Shown: positions 32,816 through 41,606 of the stretch, piece after piece | Layout of the letters: each line of letters begins with the position of its first letter | How positions within the stretch are numbered: position 1 is the stretch's first letter | Origin: Klebsiella pneumoniae | Lineage (GTDB): Bacteria > Pseudomonadota > Gammaproteobacteria > Eutrophobiales > Eutrophobiaceae | Reading direction: 5' to 3' | Length of the DNA: 64,000 nt | Assembly: GCA_945878555.1 (NCBI GenBank) | Contig: CAMDWI010000004.1 | Coordinates: 62,001 to 126,000, forward strand | Position numbers and translations under genes: made by a program | Notes under the pieces: generated by a model | The model's database searches: none | Seen by the model: only the letters and a program-made list of their open reading frames with translations | What the model was told of the DNA's origin: nothing

Positions 32816-34120
32816 GTGGCTATCGAGTATGGGAAACTGATTCAACTGTCGGCGGATCCCGTTACCGCAGAGAACAGATTTGAACGACTACTGGAAGATG
32901 AAACAATACGCGAAACAATAAGTTGTTGCCCCGAATCCGTAGTCCGGGATGTCCTCGGAATAATCAGTATATCGAGATTCCTGTTTCACTTCCTGTGTCG
33001 TAATCCAGACGCCATCCGGCAATTCACCAGACCATTCGCCAGTGACAGTCCCGTTCCTGTCATCAACAGCATTGATGAATTGCGGATATATAAATACCGA
33101 CAATTACTCGATATTACCTGGATGGACATATCCGCCAATGTCGCATATGGAAATGTCCTGACTGCGTTGAGTCGACTTGCCGATACAGTCGTTAACAATA
33201 CCTTACGTATCACACTCGCACCGGCTGATCTGGCGATCTTCGAAAAATATTTCTGTACATTTGCACTCGGCAAGCTGGGAGCGAATGAGCTTAATTACAG
33301 TTCGGATATTGATCTGATATTTGTCTGTGCCAATCCGACAGATGTGCCGCTGGAGGTCCATGAGTACCAGAAAGTGCTGCAGGACGGAATCCGGTTGATC
33401 TCCAGTCATCTTGAACAACGTACGGTCGACGGGTTCCTGTATCGTGTCGACCTGAAATTACGTCCCTGGGGCAACAGTGGACCACTGGTCATGACCATTG
33501 ACGAAACTGAAAACTACTACGCCGCAAGTACCGAGGCGTGGGAAAGGTTTGCCTGGTTGCGTGCCAGGGCCATATCCGGCTCCATGATACTGGGCGCAGA
33601 CCTGAAAAAAAGGCTGCATCCATTCGTATACAAGCGTTCCCTTAGCTCGGAAGATCTTGACCGGTTTATTGAAATCAAGAATGAAATGTTCAGGGCCAGA
33701 CGTAAAAAAGGATACTGGAATGTAAAGGTCGGGGAAGGGGGAATTCGTGATCTCGAATTTTTCATCCAGATGTTGCAACTGGTTAATGCTGCCTCAATTC
33801 CGTCACTGCAGCTGACTGGCACGATGAACGTCCTGGCCGGATTGCAAAGTGCCGGACTGGTCAGTGAAATGGAGGCCCGCGAAATTGAACACAGCTACAT
33901 GTTCCTGCGCAGGCTGGAAAACCGCTTGCAGATGATCGATGAGCAACAGACCCATGAATTACCTGATGATCCGCGTCTGCGTATCATCATTGCCAGATCC
34001 ATCGGCATCTCTGGCAAGACCGACAGTGAAATACTGGACAACTTTGAAAGTGAATTGTTTACCAACCGCACCATCGCGCAGGGGTATTTCGAAAGAATCC
34101 TGCCACAAAAGGGTGGTTGA
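32816..34120 (+). CDS. glnE: Glutamine synthetase adenylyl-removase half (GlnE N-terminal domain as separate protein)
   Basis: This 434-residue protein starts with GTG and matches the N-terminal half of GlnE. That half removes AMP from glutamine synthetase by phosphorolysis when PII is uridylylated. The nucleotidyltransferase motif FALGKLGANELNYSSDIDL holds Asp164 and Asp166. VDLKLRPWGNSGPLV, VGEGGIRDLEFFIQ and FLRRLENRLQMIDEQQTHEL are all typical. GlnE is normally one chain of about 950 residues with two such halves. Here the protein stops at TGA 34118-34120 at about the end of the first half, and the second half follows as its own gene. Both catalytic aspartates remain. Confidence 0.88.
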   Translation: MAIEYGKLIQLSADPVTAENRFERLLEDETIRETISCCPESVVRDVLGIISISRFLFHFLCRNPDAIRQFTRPFASDSPVPVINSIDELRIYKYRQLLDITWMDISANVAYGNVLTALSRLADTVVNNTLRITLAPADLAIFEKYFCTFALGKLGANELNYSSDIDLIFVCANPTDVPLEVHEYQKVLQDGIRLISSHLEQRTVDGFLYRVDLKLRPWGNSGPLVMTIDETENYYAASTEAWERFAWLRARAISGSMILGADLKKRLHPFVYKRSLSSEDLDRFIEIKNEMFRARRKKGYWNVKVGEGGIRDLEFFIQMLQLVNAASIPSLQLTGTMNVLAGLQSAGLVSEMEAREIEHSYMFLRRLENRLQMIDEQQTHELPDDPRLRIIIARSIGISGKTDSEILDNFESELFTNRTIAQGYFERILPQKGG

Positions 34121-34122
34121 AC

Positions 34123-35424
34123 ATGCTGAACACTGCACAAGTCAAAACAGTTTTCACCGCTGCCTGGCACGAAGAAACCGCACGCAACAGTATTGAGCGC
34201 TGGAACAAGGTCTGTGAGCAGGAAGGCTGGACAGGGAAACCGGATAATCGCGAGTTGTTGATTCGGATATTCGGTGCCAGCTGGTATTTTACCCGGTTTA
34301 TCTTTGCTACCGGGCTGCAAGCTATCGAAATTATTGACCAGGACAATAGACCGGTTACCGACAAGAATCATATCACCGCATTACTTGAACCCGCGCTGAA
34401 CCATGAAGACGTGGAAATCCGTACCAATCATTTACGGGTACTCAAGAACAAATGTATGTTGCAAATGCTTGCAGGGTACATGCAACAGAACTACACACTG
34501 GACCAGCTAGAGCAAGCGCTGACACTGCTCGCCGAGGCAACACTGGATATGCTAATCCGCTCGGTCCGGCTGGTCCCACAATATGAACAATTCCCGGTTA
34601 CCGTGCTGGCAATGGGCAGGATGGCCGGTTATGAAATGACTTTTGGGTCGGATCTGGATCTGATTTTTTTGTACGATGAAAAAGACCAGGAACTGTATGA
34701 CAGACTGGGCAGGACGATCAGACTGTTATTAAGGACTATTGCCCAGCCTGCGTCTGCCGGCTCACTTTATGATGTCGACATGCGCCTGCGTCCGCATGGT
34801 AATTCCGGTCTGCTGGTCACTTCATATGGGTCTTTCCTTGAATACCATGAAGGCAATCGTGACATCTGGGAAAGGCAGATGATGACGCGTTGCCGACCGA
34901 TCATCAAATGCAGCGAAAATGTGGACAGCGTCCTTGAACGGGTAAACCGGAATATCTACGCCGTATATGACAGGGAGTTTCTGCGCACGGAGATCCTGAA
35001 CATGCGCACACGGGTCCAGAAGGAACTGGGTAGCCCCAGAGGCAAATATGAAATAAAGCGTGGATTTGGCGGCATAATGGATATTGATTTTATCAGCCAT
35101 TACTTCCAGCTACTGTATGGACATCAGTATGCTGAATTACAGACGTGTGCGACCCGCCATGCTTTACTAACGTTGGGGCAACTCGGGATGGCTGACAGCC
35201 AGATCACCCGACAGTTGATCGGGCATTATGACTACCTTAAAAGGGTCGAGATGTGCCTGCGTTTGTTTGATATGAAGTCGGTAGATTCTTTCCGCTCCAC
35301 AGATACCGACATTACTCCCTTGTCACGATCGATGGGGCACGGAGACAACACCAGACTGTTTATTGAAGAATTTGAGTCCGTAACCCGGTCTGTTCGTTCC
35401 CGCTTCGATGAATTGATGGCCTGA
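34123..35424 (+). CDS. glnE: Glutamine synthetase adenylyltransferase half (GlnE C-terminal domain as separate protein)
   Basis: This 433-residue protein is the counterpart of the GlnE C-terminal half, which adds AMP to a tyrosine of glutamine synthetase when nitrogen is plentiful. The catalytic segment is LAMGRMAGYEMTFGSDLDLI, with aspartates at about 177 and 179. It is followed by VDMRLRPHGNSGLLV, DIWERQMMTRCRPI and RGFGGIMDIDFISHY. The track starts at TTG 34117. I prefer ATG 34123 because AAGGGTGG ends about six bases before it, overlapping the stop of the first half. That arrangement suits translational coupling. The two genes total about 867 codons, roughly 80 fewer than E. coli GlnE. 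Confidence 0.87.
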   Translation: MLNTAQVKTVFTAAWHEETARNSIERWNKVCEQEGWTGKPDNRELLIRIFGASWYFTRFIFATGLQAIEIIDQDNRPVTDKNHITALLEPALNHEDVEIRTNHLRVLKNKCMLQMLAGYMQQNYTLDQLEQALTLLAEATLDMLIRSVRLVPQYEQFPVTVLAMGRMAGYEMTFGSDLDLIFLYDEKDQELYDRLGRTIRLLLRTIAQPASAGSLYDVDMRLRPHGNSGLLVTSYGSFLEYHEGNRDIWERQMMTRCRPIIKCSENVDSVLERVNRNIYAVYDREFLRTEILNMRTRVQKELGSPRGKYEIKRGFGGIMDIDFISHYFQLLYGHQYAELQTCATRHALLTLGQLGMADSQITRQLIGHYDYLKRVEMCLRLFDMKSVDSFRSTDTDITPLSRSMGHGDNTRLFIEEFESVTRSVRSRFDELMA

Positions 35425-35432
35425 GCTGCACC

Positions 35433-36728
35433 TTACGCGTAATCTTCTTCTTCTCCGCGATCCTTGCCGGTATATAAACCGGGAGTGGCAGTAACAACCC
35501 GATTACGCCCCTGCTGTTTTGCCCGATACAGCGCCTTGTCCGCACGGGAAATCAGAATGCCAGGCTGTTGATCCGGTTTTGGAATAACCGTTGCTACGCC
35601 GAAGCTGCCGGTCACGATATTCTCGGGAGATGAAAACCGGTGAGGTATGGACAGTTCCTCAATTGCCAGACGCATCTGTTCTGCAATATCACGGGCATTT
35701 TCCAGACTGGTAGCCGGTAGCAGGATGACAAATTCTTCTCCACCATAACGTGCCGCCATGTCGCCTTCGCGACGGGCATGTTCCTGTAATAACATGGCTA
35801 TCCGGATCAGACAATTGTCACCTTTCTGGTGCCCATAGTTATCGTTATAAGCCTTGAAGTAGTCAATGTCACACATGATCAAGGAAACCGGTGTGCCTGT
35901 GCGGCTGGCGCGGTTCCATTCCTTCGCGATCGCAGAATCAAAATGTCGCCGGTTGGGAATGCCGGTCAATCCATCCAGTGTCGAAATGGCAAATAAAGAC
36001 TGTGCGAGTTGTTCAGCCTTTTCCTTTTCAATTTTCAGTTGCTCTTCGGTCTTTTTCCGGCGCGCAAGGTCAAACTCCAGATTGCTGTACAGACGGGTGA
36101 CGTGGGTTTTCTCTTTTTCGAGTTCGCCCAGTAATTGCAGGTTATCAAACTGGAACGACAGTGATTTGACTACCAGTTTATTCAACCTGTAGGCGCTGAA
36201 ACTCATGAACACCAGAAATATCCCCAGCACCAGGCCTGTCAGTCCGGTCCGTGGAGTCGGATCCAGCAGCAGATAAATAATGACCGGCAACGCCGTTGGC
36301 AGGCATACAGCAAAATAGGCAGATAATATAACGCAGTTGGTAGCCACAACGCCTGCAACCATACCCCCGATCATCAGTAGTACCAGCACACTGTCGTTTA
36401 ATGGTAATGCAGACAACAGGTAAATACCCATGGTAGACCATAACAATCCGACGATGACTGAAAAACCAAGATGAATATGCAGTGCTTTTCGGTGGTTTCT
36501 GCTGTCCACCCCGGAGCTGTTAAACCGGTAAATGCCTGCATAACGTAGCAGAAAGAGGGTCAGATAGGCCAGGAACCAGCAGGAAATAAAGGTCTGATCG
36601 GCCAGTGGCCAGAACATCAGTGTACAGATGAACGCGGCAATGGTACCGGCGCTGATCGCAACATGAGCCTGATCCAGCAGGACTTCCACCTTGCGTTGAT
36701 ACAACCGGGTTTCGATTTCCGTTAACAT
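35433..36728 (-). CDS. Membrane-anchored diguanylate cyclase (GGDEF)
   Basis: This 431-residue protein has about six hydrophobic helices between residues 25 and 190, then a coiled coil (about 200-245) and a C-terminal GGDEF domain. The domain begins DGLTGIPNRRHFDSAIA. Its active-site motif is RYGGEEF, preceded five residues earlier by REGD, which fits the RxxD inhibitory I-site. It should make cyclic di-GMP from GTP with product feedback. No EAL domain is present. The membrane part resembles MASE-type sensors, but the signal is unknown. Its stop lies eight bases from the stop of the convergent glnE-C gene. Confidence 0.93.
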   Translation of the reverse strand: MLTEIETRLYQRKVEVLLDQAHVAISAGTIAAFICTLMFWPLADQTFISCWFLAYLTLFLLRYAGIYRFNSSGVDSRNHRKALHIHLGFSVIVGLLWSTMGIYLLSALPLNDSVLVLLMIGGMVAGVVATNCVILSAYFAVCLPTALPVIIYLLLDPTPRTGLTGLVLGIFLVFMSFSAYRLNKLVVKSLSFQFDNLQLLGELEKEKTHVTRLYSNLEFDLARRKKTEEQLKIEKEKAEQLAQSLFAISTLDGLTGIPNRRHFDSAIAKEWNRASRTGTPVSLIMCDIDYFKAYNDNYGHQKGDNCLIRIAMLLQEHARREGDMAARYGGEEFVILLPATSLENARDIAEQMRLAIEELSIPHRFSSPENIVTGSFGVATVIPKPDQQPGILISRADKALYRAKQQGRNRVVTATPGLYTGKDRGEEEDYA

Positions 36729-36784
36729 AGTTTAAATGTCAAATTATCTACGCCATGCATAGTCAGAAAGATAGCGGGTTCACA

Positions 36785-38470
36785 TCAATCCTCCTTTCCC
36801 GCAAATAGTAATACCGCTTTTCTCAATCGTACATGACTATTCACCCTTTTCAGATATTCAATCTGGCGTGGGGCGCCTTTCAGTCGGGCGATCTCGACAA
36901 GTTTGAGCCGTTCATCATGCGACCAGTTATCAAGCGTGTCCAGATTCAGGAGCAGCGGCGCCCAGTTTTCATAACTGCGGCGCTGGTCACTATCGATCAA
37001 TCTCTCGTGACGCGTGCCAAGTCTGGTCATCGCCTCGCGGGCACATAGCCGGGCGCCATGCTCACGCCTCGCACCAAACCGCGCCGCCATATAACTCGAT
37101 ATGCCGGGACTGATACCGGCCAGTCTCGACAATATGGTCAGCTGTTCGGGAGCAGGTTTGATCTGCAAAAACATCGCATCTGCAGCGAGCCGGTTCAGTG
37201 TGGATATTTCTGTACGCCAGGTCGGGTCAGCGGATATTTTTTTCAGTTCCTGCGCAAGCAGCCTGTTGATGTCATCGTTTTGCGGGCGGAAACCAAGCTT
37301 GTAATAGAACCACCACACACCGGATTTCAGTCCGTCCCGATTGTTATACCCGAGCTGGTACGGGTCGACTACAAATGTGTTAATCCCTAACAGGCGATGT
37401 GCTACAGCAATATTCCGGTTGTAAATCAGGGTGGACTCTCCCCCGCGGAATGCGTTAAACAGGTTAAAGGCGGCCTCGGCACAGGAAAAGACGGTGCTGA
37501 CGGGAAAGTAGGCGACAGGCATCCCGTTTTTGCAGGTAAGCAGAGCGTAGCTGGCGTGCAGCAGATAGCGTCTTTCGGGGACGATACCGATACAGGCAAT
37601 CTGGTAGCCGTCAGCAAAGTCGATCAGGCTGACATCGTTGCGGTTACCATAGGCAAAGGTATCAAGGTCTCTCTCATGAGTAAGCATTGTTTTTCTGGCC
37701 AGATCGATAACCCGATCACCCTCAACCGGATCCAGATCGGTGATTTTAAAGCGTGTCTCCCTGATGACCTGACGAATATCTTTATGTTCACGCTGAAACG
37801 GTTGCGTCTGCACGCTGATCCGGCTGCGTTCGAGCAGGTTATTGGCTATCGTTGGTGTGGTTTGTCCGGGTAAAAGCCGGTATGCGAGGTCCAGATCATC
37901 GTGTAACTGTTCGCGCTCAAGATCATCACGATAGATATGTTGCAGACGGGTCAGGAAAAAAACCGCATCCGTTTCAGTAGTGGATTTCAGTTTGTTAATC
38001 CAGGTTCTGATCGGCCGGTCCGTTTCATCAAACGCACTTGCCTCGTTAGGTGGCACCAGCAAGGGCAGAATTTTCAGCAGTCTATCCTGCTGGTCTCCGT
38101 CAATTCGTTGCCAGTCGAGCACGAGTTTGTCCGGCCAGTGTTTTGCCAGCCAGCGTGCCATTGGCCAGAAAAAACAGTATTCCATCCTGGTGCCGGCTAT
38201 ACCGGAGTTCACCAGTGATTTGCGCAAGCGTTTGATGTCCTGGCGACGGCCAAATCCAGTCAACATTGTTCTTGCCAGATGGAACAATTCAATGGAATCA
38301 GGATAGGCAAGGATAAAACACAATATCGCGTGCAGACGTCGGGTATGACTGGCGAGTACCACTGGCTTGTGATGGAGTGCCTCGAGCAATTCCAGTTTTT
38401 CAATGGCACTGGCCGTCGTAAATACAGTTTTCAGTTGTTCCAGTCGTGACAGACAGCGGAGGGCTTTCAT
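36785..38470 (-). CDS. Conserved hypothetical protein, 561 residues
   Basis: I do not recognise this family. It is a soluble-looking basic protein with no signal peptide or membrane helix. The N-terminal half is helical and Arg/Leu-rich. The middle (about 290-400) has an alpha/beta stretch with YGNRNDVSLIDF, PERRYLLHASYALLTCKNG and VAYFPVSTVFSCAEAAFNLF. It ends in LKSGVWWFYYKLGFRPQN, which recalls the last strand of GNAT acyltransferases; that is only a resemblance. The C-terminal part is helical again (RQIEYLKRVNSHVRLRKAVL). Codon use looks like its neighbours. It lies 26 bases after asnS on the same strand and may share its transcript. Confidence 0.8.
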   Translation of the reverse strand: MKALRCLSRLEQLKTVFTTASAIEKLELLEALHHKPVVLASHTRRLHAILCFILAYPDSIELFHLARTMLTGFGRRQDIKRLRKSLVNSGIAGTRMEYCFFWPMARWLAKHWPDKLVLDWQRIDGDQQDRLLKILPLLVPPNEASAFDETDRPIRTWINKLKSTTETDAVFFLTRLQHIYRDDLEREQLHDDLDLAYRLLPGQTTPTIANNLLERSRISVQTQPFQREHKDIRQVIRETRFKITDLDPVEGDRVIDLARKTMLTHERDLDTFAYGNRNDVSLIDFADGYQIACIGIVPERRYLLHASYALLTCKNGMPVAYFPVSTVFSCAEAAFNLFNAFRGGESTLIYNRNIAVAHRLLGINTFVVDPYQLGYNNRDGLKSGVWWFYYKLGFRPQNDDINRLLAQELKKISADPTWRTEISTLNRLAADAMFLQIKPAPEQLTILSRLAGISPGISSYMAARFGARREHGARLCAREAMTRLGTRHERLIDSDQRRSYENWAPLLLNLDTLDNWSHDERLKLVEIARLKGAPRQIEYLKRVNSHVRLRKAVLLFAGKED

Positions 38471-38496
38471 TCCTGTATCTCCCTGTGTTTCTGTAG

Positions 38497-39882
38497 CTAA
38501 AATTCCAGATGGCGCGGTGTACGGGGAAACGGGATGACATCGCGAATATTGGTGATGCCGGTTACCAGCATCAGGAAACGTTCAAATCCCATGCCAAATC
38601 CGGAATGTGGCGCACTTCCGTATTTACGGCTCTCCAGATACCACCAGTAATCATCCGCTGACAGGCCCATTCTGGCTATTCGTGCCAGCAACTTGTCCTG
38701 ACGTTCCTCGCGCTGGCTACCACCTATAATTTCACCGATGGATGGAACAAGGATGTCCATGGCCGCCACCGTCCGCTCATCTTCATTCTGGCGCATATAA
38801 AATGCCTTAATCTGCTCCGGGTAGTCATGGACGATAACAGGCTGTTTAAAATATTCCTCAGTCAGGAAACGTTCATGTTCCGACTGCAGGTCATTGCCCC
38901 ATTCAGGTCGGTAGCTGAATTCCCGCCCCGATTTTTGCAGGATATTAACGGCCTCGGTATAACTGACACGTGGAAAATCCCTGTCTGCAATATTGGTCAG
39001 CCTCTCCATCAAAGTACTATCGACATGACGTGCAAACAGATCCAGATCCTCAGCACAGTGTTCGGTAACATAACGCACCAGATGACGGATCAGGTCCTGT
39101 CCGAGATTCATATTGTCATGCAGGTCGGCAAACGCGACCTCAGGTTCTATCATCCAGAATTCGGCTATGTGGCGGCTGGTATTCGAGTTTTCAGAGCGGA
39201 AGGTCGGACCAAACGAATAGACCTTGCCCAGGCTGAGACAAAACATCTCGATTGACAGCTGACCAGAGACGGTCAGGTTTGCCTCCTTGCCAAAGAAGTC
39301 CTGATCGTAATCTACCTTGCCATTGACGACGGGTACATTGGACAGATCCAGCGTGGTCACATGGAACATATCACCGGCACCTTCACAATCCGAGCCGGTA
39401 ATGACAGGCGTGTGGATCCAGTAAAAGCCCCGGGAATTGAAAAAGTCATGCACAGCATGGGCCAGTCTGGCCCGGATCCTGAACAATGCACCATATTTGT
39501 TCGTACGCGGACGCAGGTGGGCAATCGTCCGCAGATATTCGTCACTGTGGCGCTTCTTCTGCAAGGGGAAATCGTCAGGGGATGCCCCCAACAGCTCCAG
39601 TGCGGAGGCCTTGACCTCCCATAACTGGCCTTTGGCAGGTGATCGGACGAGTTCACCCGTAATTCTTACAGCAGCGCCGGTGGACATGGCGGAAATCTGT
39701 ACAAAACCGTCAATGTGACTATCCGCTATTACCTGGATATTGGCCAGGCAGGAGCCATCATTCAGCTCAAGAAAGGAAAACTCCCGTGAATCACGGCGTG
39801 TCCGGACCCAGCCTTCGATCCGGATTTCCGCCAGCGGATGTTCTGAGTGCAATAAATCAGCTATACGATATTTATGTATCAT
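38497..39882 (-). CDS. asnS: Asparaginyl-tRNA synthetase
   Basis: This 461-residue class IIb synthetase has an N-terminal OB-fold anticodon-binding domain (IRIEGWVRTRRDSREFSFLE). The catalytic core follows, with FFGKEANLTVSGQLSIEMFC, motif 2 region FGPTFRSENSNTSRHIAEFW and motif 3 GFGMGFERFLMLVTGI. The serine/asparagine-specific core and the length identify AsnRS rather than AspRS. It charges tRNA-Asn directly, so this organism need not rely on transamidation for Asn-tRNA. It is transcribed divergently from gcvT, from which it is separated by about 105 bases. Confidence 0.97.
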   Translation of the reverse strand: MIHKYRIADLLHSEHPLAEIRIEGWVRTRRDSREFSFLELNDGSCLANIQVIADSHIDGFVQISAMSTGAAVRITGELVRSPAKGQLWEVKASALELLGASPDDFPLQKKRHSDEYLRTIAHLRPRTNKYGALFRIRARLAHAVHDFFNSRGFYWIHTPVITGSDCEGAGDMFHVTTLDLSNVPVVNGKVDYDQDFFGKEANLTVSGQLSIEMFCLSLGKVYSFGPTFRSENSNTSRHIAEFWMIEPEVAFADLHDNMNLGQDLIRHLVRYVTEHCAEDLDLFARHVDSTLMERLTNIADRDFPRVSYTEAVNILQKSGREFSYRPEWGNDLQSEHERFLTEEYFKQPVIVHDYPEQIKAFYMRQNEDERTVAAMDILVPSIGEIIGGSQREERQDKLLARIARMGLSADDYWWYLESRKYGSAPHSGFGMGFERFLMLVTGITNIRDVIPFPRTPRHLEF

Positions 39883-39987
39883 GGATATTTCTGTATGATT
39901 GGGACATTGGAAATCAGTAATTACATGTTACTGCTTGGCATATACGGAACATTAGATAACAAAACGGGAATAAATAACAGATTGAAC

Positions 39988-41127
39988 ATGGACGAAAACC
40001 CCGGCGCACCTTTAAATTCAGACATCCTACGCACACCACTTTACCCGCTTCATATTGAACTCGGGGCAAGAATGGTTCCGTTTGCCGGTTATGAAATGCC
40101 GGTGCAGTACCCGTCAGGAATCCGCGCTGAACATGAACATACCCGAAATGCCGCCGGTCTGTTTGATATTTCGCACATGGGACAGGTCAGGATAGAGGGT
40201 GATAATGTCGCCGCCCGACTGGAAACACTCGTGCCCGGTGATATCAAGGGGCTCGCGGTCTGGCAACAACGTTACAGTGTCCTGACCAATCCGGTTGGCG
40301 GTGTCATTGATGATTTGATGATCACACGCATGCCCGATCATCATTTTCTGGTGATAAACGCCTCACGTAAACACATTGACTATGAGTACCTGCTTGGCAA
40401 GTTGCCCGATTGCAAGGTGACCCATCTGACAGACCGGGGTCTGCTGGCCCTGCAAGGGCCGATGGCAGCAACCGTTCTGGCCGGACTCGCACCGGAAACC
40501 GGCGACATGCCGTTTCTGGGGGCAAAACAGGTAACGCTGGACGGGATAGACTGTCTGGTGCATCGTTGTGGTTATACCGGTGAAGATGGTTATGAGATCT
40601 CAGTCCATGAGGACGATATCAGTCGTCTGGCCAGACTGCTTCTGGAAAATCCGCTGGTCAAACCAGTTGGTCTCGGTGCACGGGACAGTCTGAGGCTTGA
40701 GGCGGGCCTCAGCTTGTATGGACATGAACTGGATGAATCGACAAGCCCGATCGAGGCCGGACTGGACTGGGTAATTGCCAGAAAATACCGGTCCGAAATC
40801 CCGGAGCCGGCCGGTTTTCCCGGTGCAGAAATCATCCTGGATCAGCTCAGACGAGGGCCCTCCAGGATACGTCAGGGCTTCAGACCTGAGGGGAAGATTC
40901 CGATCCGGGACGGGACCATCATTTATGACGGTGACCAAAAAAAAGCCGGTATAATTACCAGCGGTGCCTACGGCCAGACAGCAGGCGGCCCGGTGGCAAT
41001 CGGATATATACAAAACCTGCGTGGTGGTACCACGGAATATTCAGTCGAAATACGCAACCAGTACCACAGGATAATCGCTGTAGAATTGCCCTTTGTTAAA
41101 CATCGTTATTACAGAAAGCCCCGCTAG
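39988..41127 (+). CDS. gcvT: Glycine cleavage system T protein (aminomethyltransferase)
   Basis: GcvT moves the aminomethyl carbon from the lipoyl arm of GcvH to tetrahydrofolate, releasing ammonia. From the ATG at 39988 the protein has 379 residues and opens MDENPGAPLNSDILRTPLYP. The ORF track's earlier start at 39874 would overlap asnS and add an unconserved tail. Conserved parts are GARMVPFAGYEMPVQYPSGI, FDISHMGQ, the RCGYTGEDGYEI segment and GLGARDSLRLEAGLSLYG. It is first in gcvT-gcvH-gcvP. I looked for a glycine riboswitch in the 105-base leader and saw none. Confidence 0.94.
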   Translation: MDENPGAPLNSDILRTPLYPLHIELGARMVPFAGYEMPVQYPSGIRAEHEHTRNAAGLFDISHMGQVRIEGDNVAARLETLVPGDIKGLAVWQQRYSVLTNPVGGVIDDLMITRMPDHHFLVINASRKHIDYEYLLGKLPDCKVTHLTDRGLLALQGPMAATVLAGLAPETGDMPFLGAKQVTLDGIDCLVHRCGYTGEDGYEISVHEDDISRLARLLLENPLVKPVGLGARDSLRLEAGLSLYGHELDESTSPIEAGLDWVIARKYRSEIPEPAGFPGAEIILDQLRRGPSRIRQGFRPEGKIPIRDGTIIYDGDQKKAGIITSGAYGQTAGGPVAIGYIQNLRGGTTEYSVEIRNQYHRIIAVELPFVKHRYYRKPR

Positions 41128-41145
41128 CAAACATAGAGAACCGAT

Positions 41146-41523
41146 ATGAGTACGACAAAATTTACGGATGATCACGAATGGTTAAGACTTGAGAATGACG
41201 GCAGTGTGACGGTCGGCATTACAGACTATGCACAGGAGCAGCTCGGTGATGTTGTGTATGTCGAGCTACCCGAAGCCGGCACCAGCTTTGATGCTGGCAA
41301 GGAGATGGCGGTGGTAGAATCAGTGAAGGCGGCAGGTGACGTCAAGGTGCCGGTAGCAGGCGAGGTAGTCGAAGTAAACATACGCCTGACCGACGAACCC
41401 GAGCTGGTCAACACTGATCCGCTGGGGGATGGCTGGTTCCTGAAGATCGTACCTGAAAATCTGGAAGATCTGGACAGCTTGATGGACGAGGATCAGTACG
41501 CTGAATATATCGGCGGTCTGTAA
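41146..41523 (+). CDS. gcvH: Glycine cleavage system H protein
   Basis: This 125-residue lipoyl carrier shuttles the aminomethyl group between GcvP and GcvT. The sequence opens STTKFTDDHEWLRLENDGSV and contains the lipoylation site lysine in VESVKAAGDVKVPVAGEV. The end is the usual acidic LDSLMDEDQYAEYI. Length is typical. It lies 18 bases after gcvT. Confidence 0.97.
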   Translation: MSTTKFTDDHEWLRLENDGSVTVGITDYAQEQLGDVVYVELPEAGTSFDAGKEMAVVESVKAAGDVKVPVAGEVVEVNIRLTDEPELVNTDPLGDGWFLKIVPENLEDLDSLMDEDQYAEYIGGL

Positions 41524-41606
41524 TTCGTAAATTCTTATCGTTGTCTGCGCGGATACACTGCTCATCCGATAATCGCTTGTTTAACCCAGCCTGGAAATAA
41601 TATTGC

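Noticed and set aside
34101-34125. Programmed -1 frameshift joining the two glnE halves
   Set aside because: The AAAAGGG run is not in the X XXY YYZ register, and a good ribosome site with ATG supports re-initiation instead. Not fully excluded.
39883-39987. Glycine riboswitch before gcvT
   Set aside because: No tandem aptamer signature is seen, and the 105-base leader is too short for the usual form.
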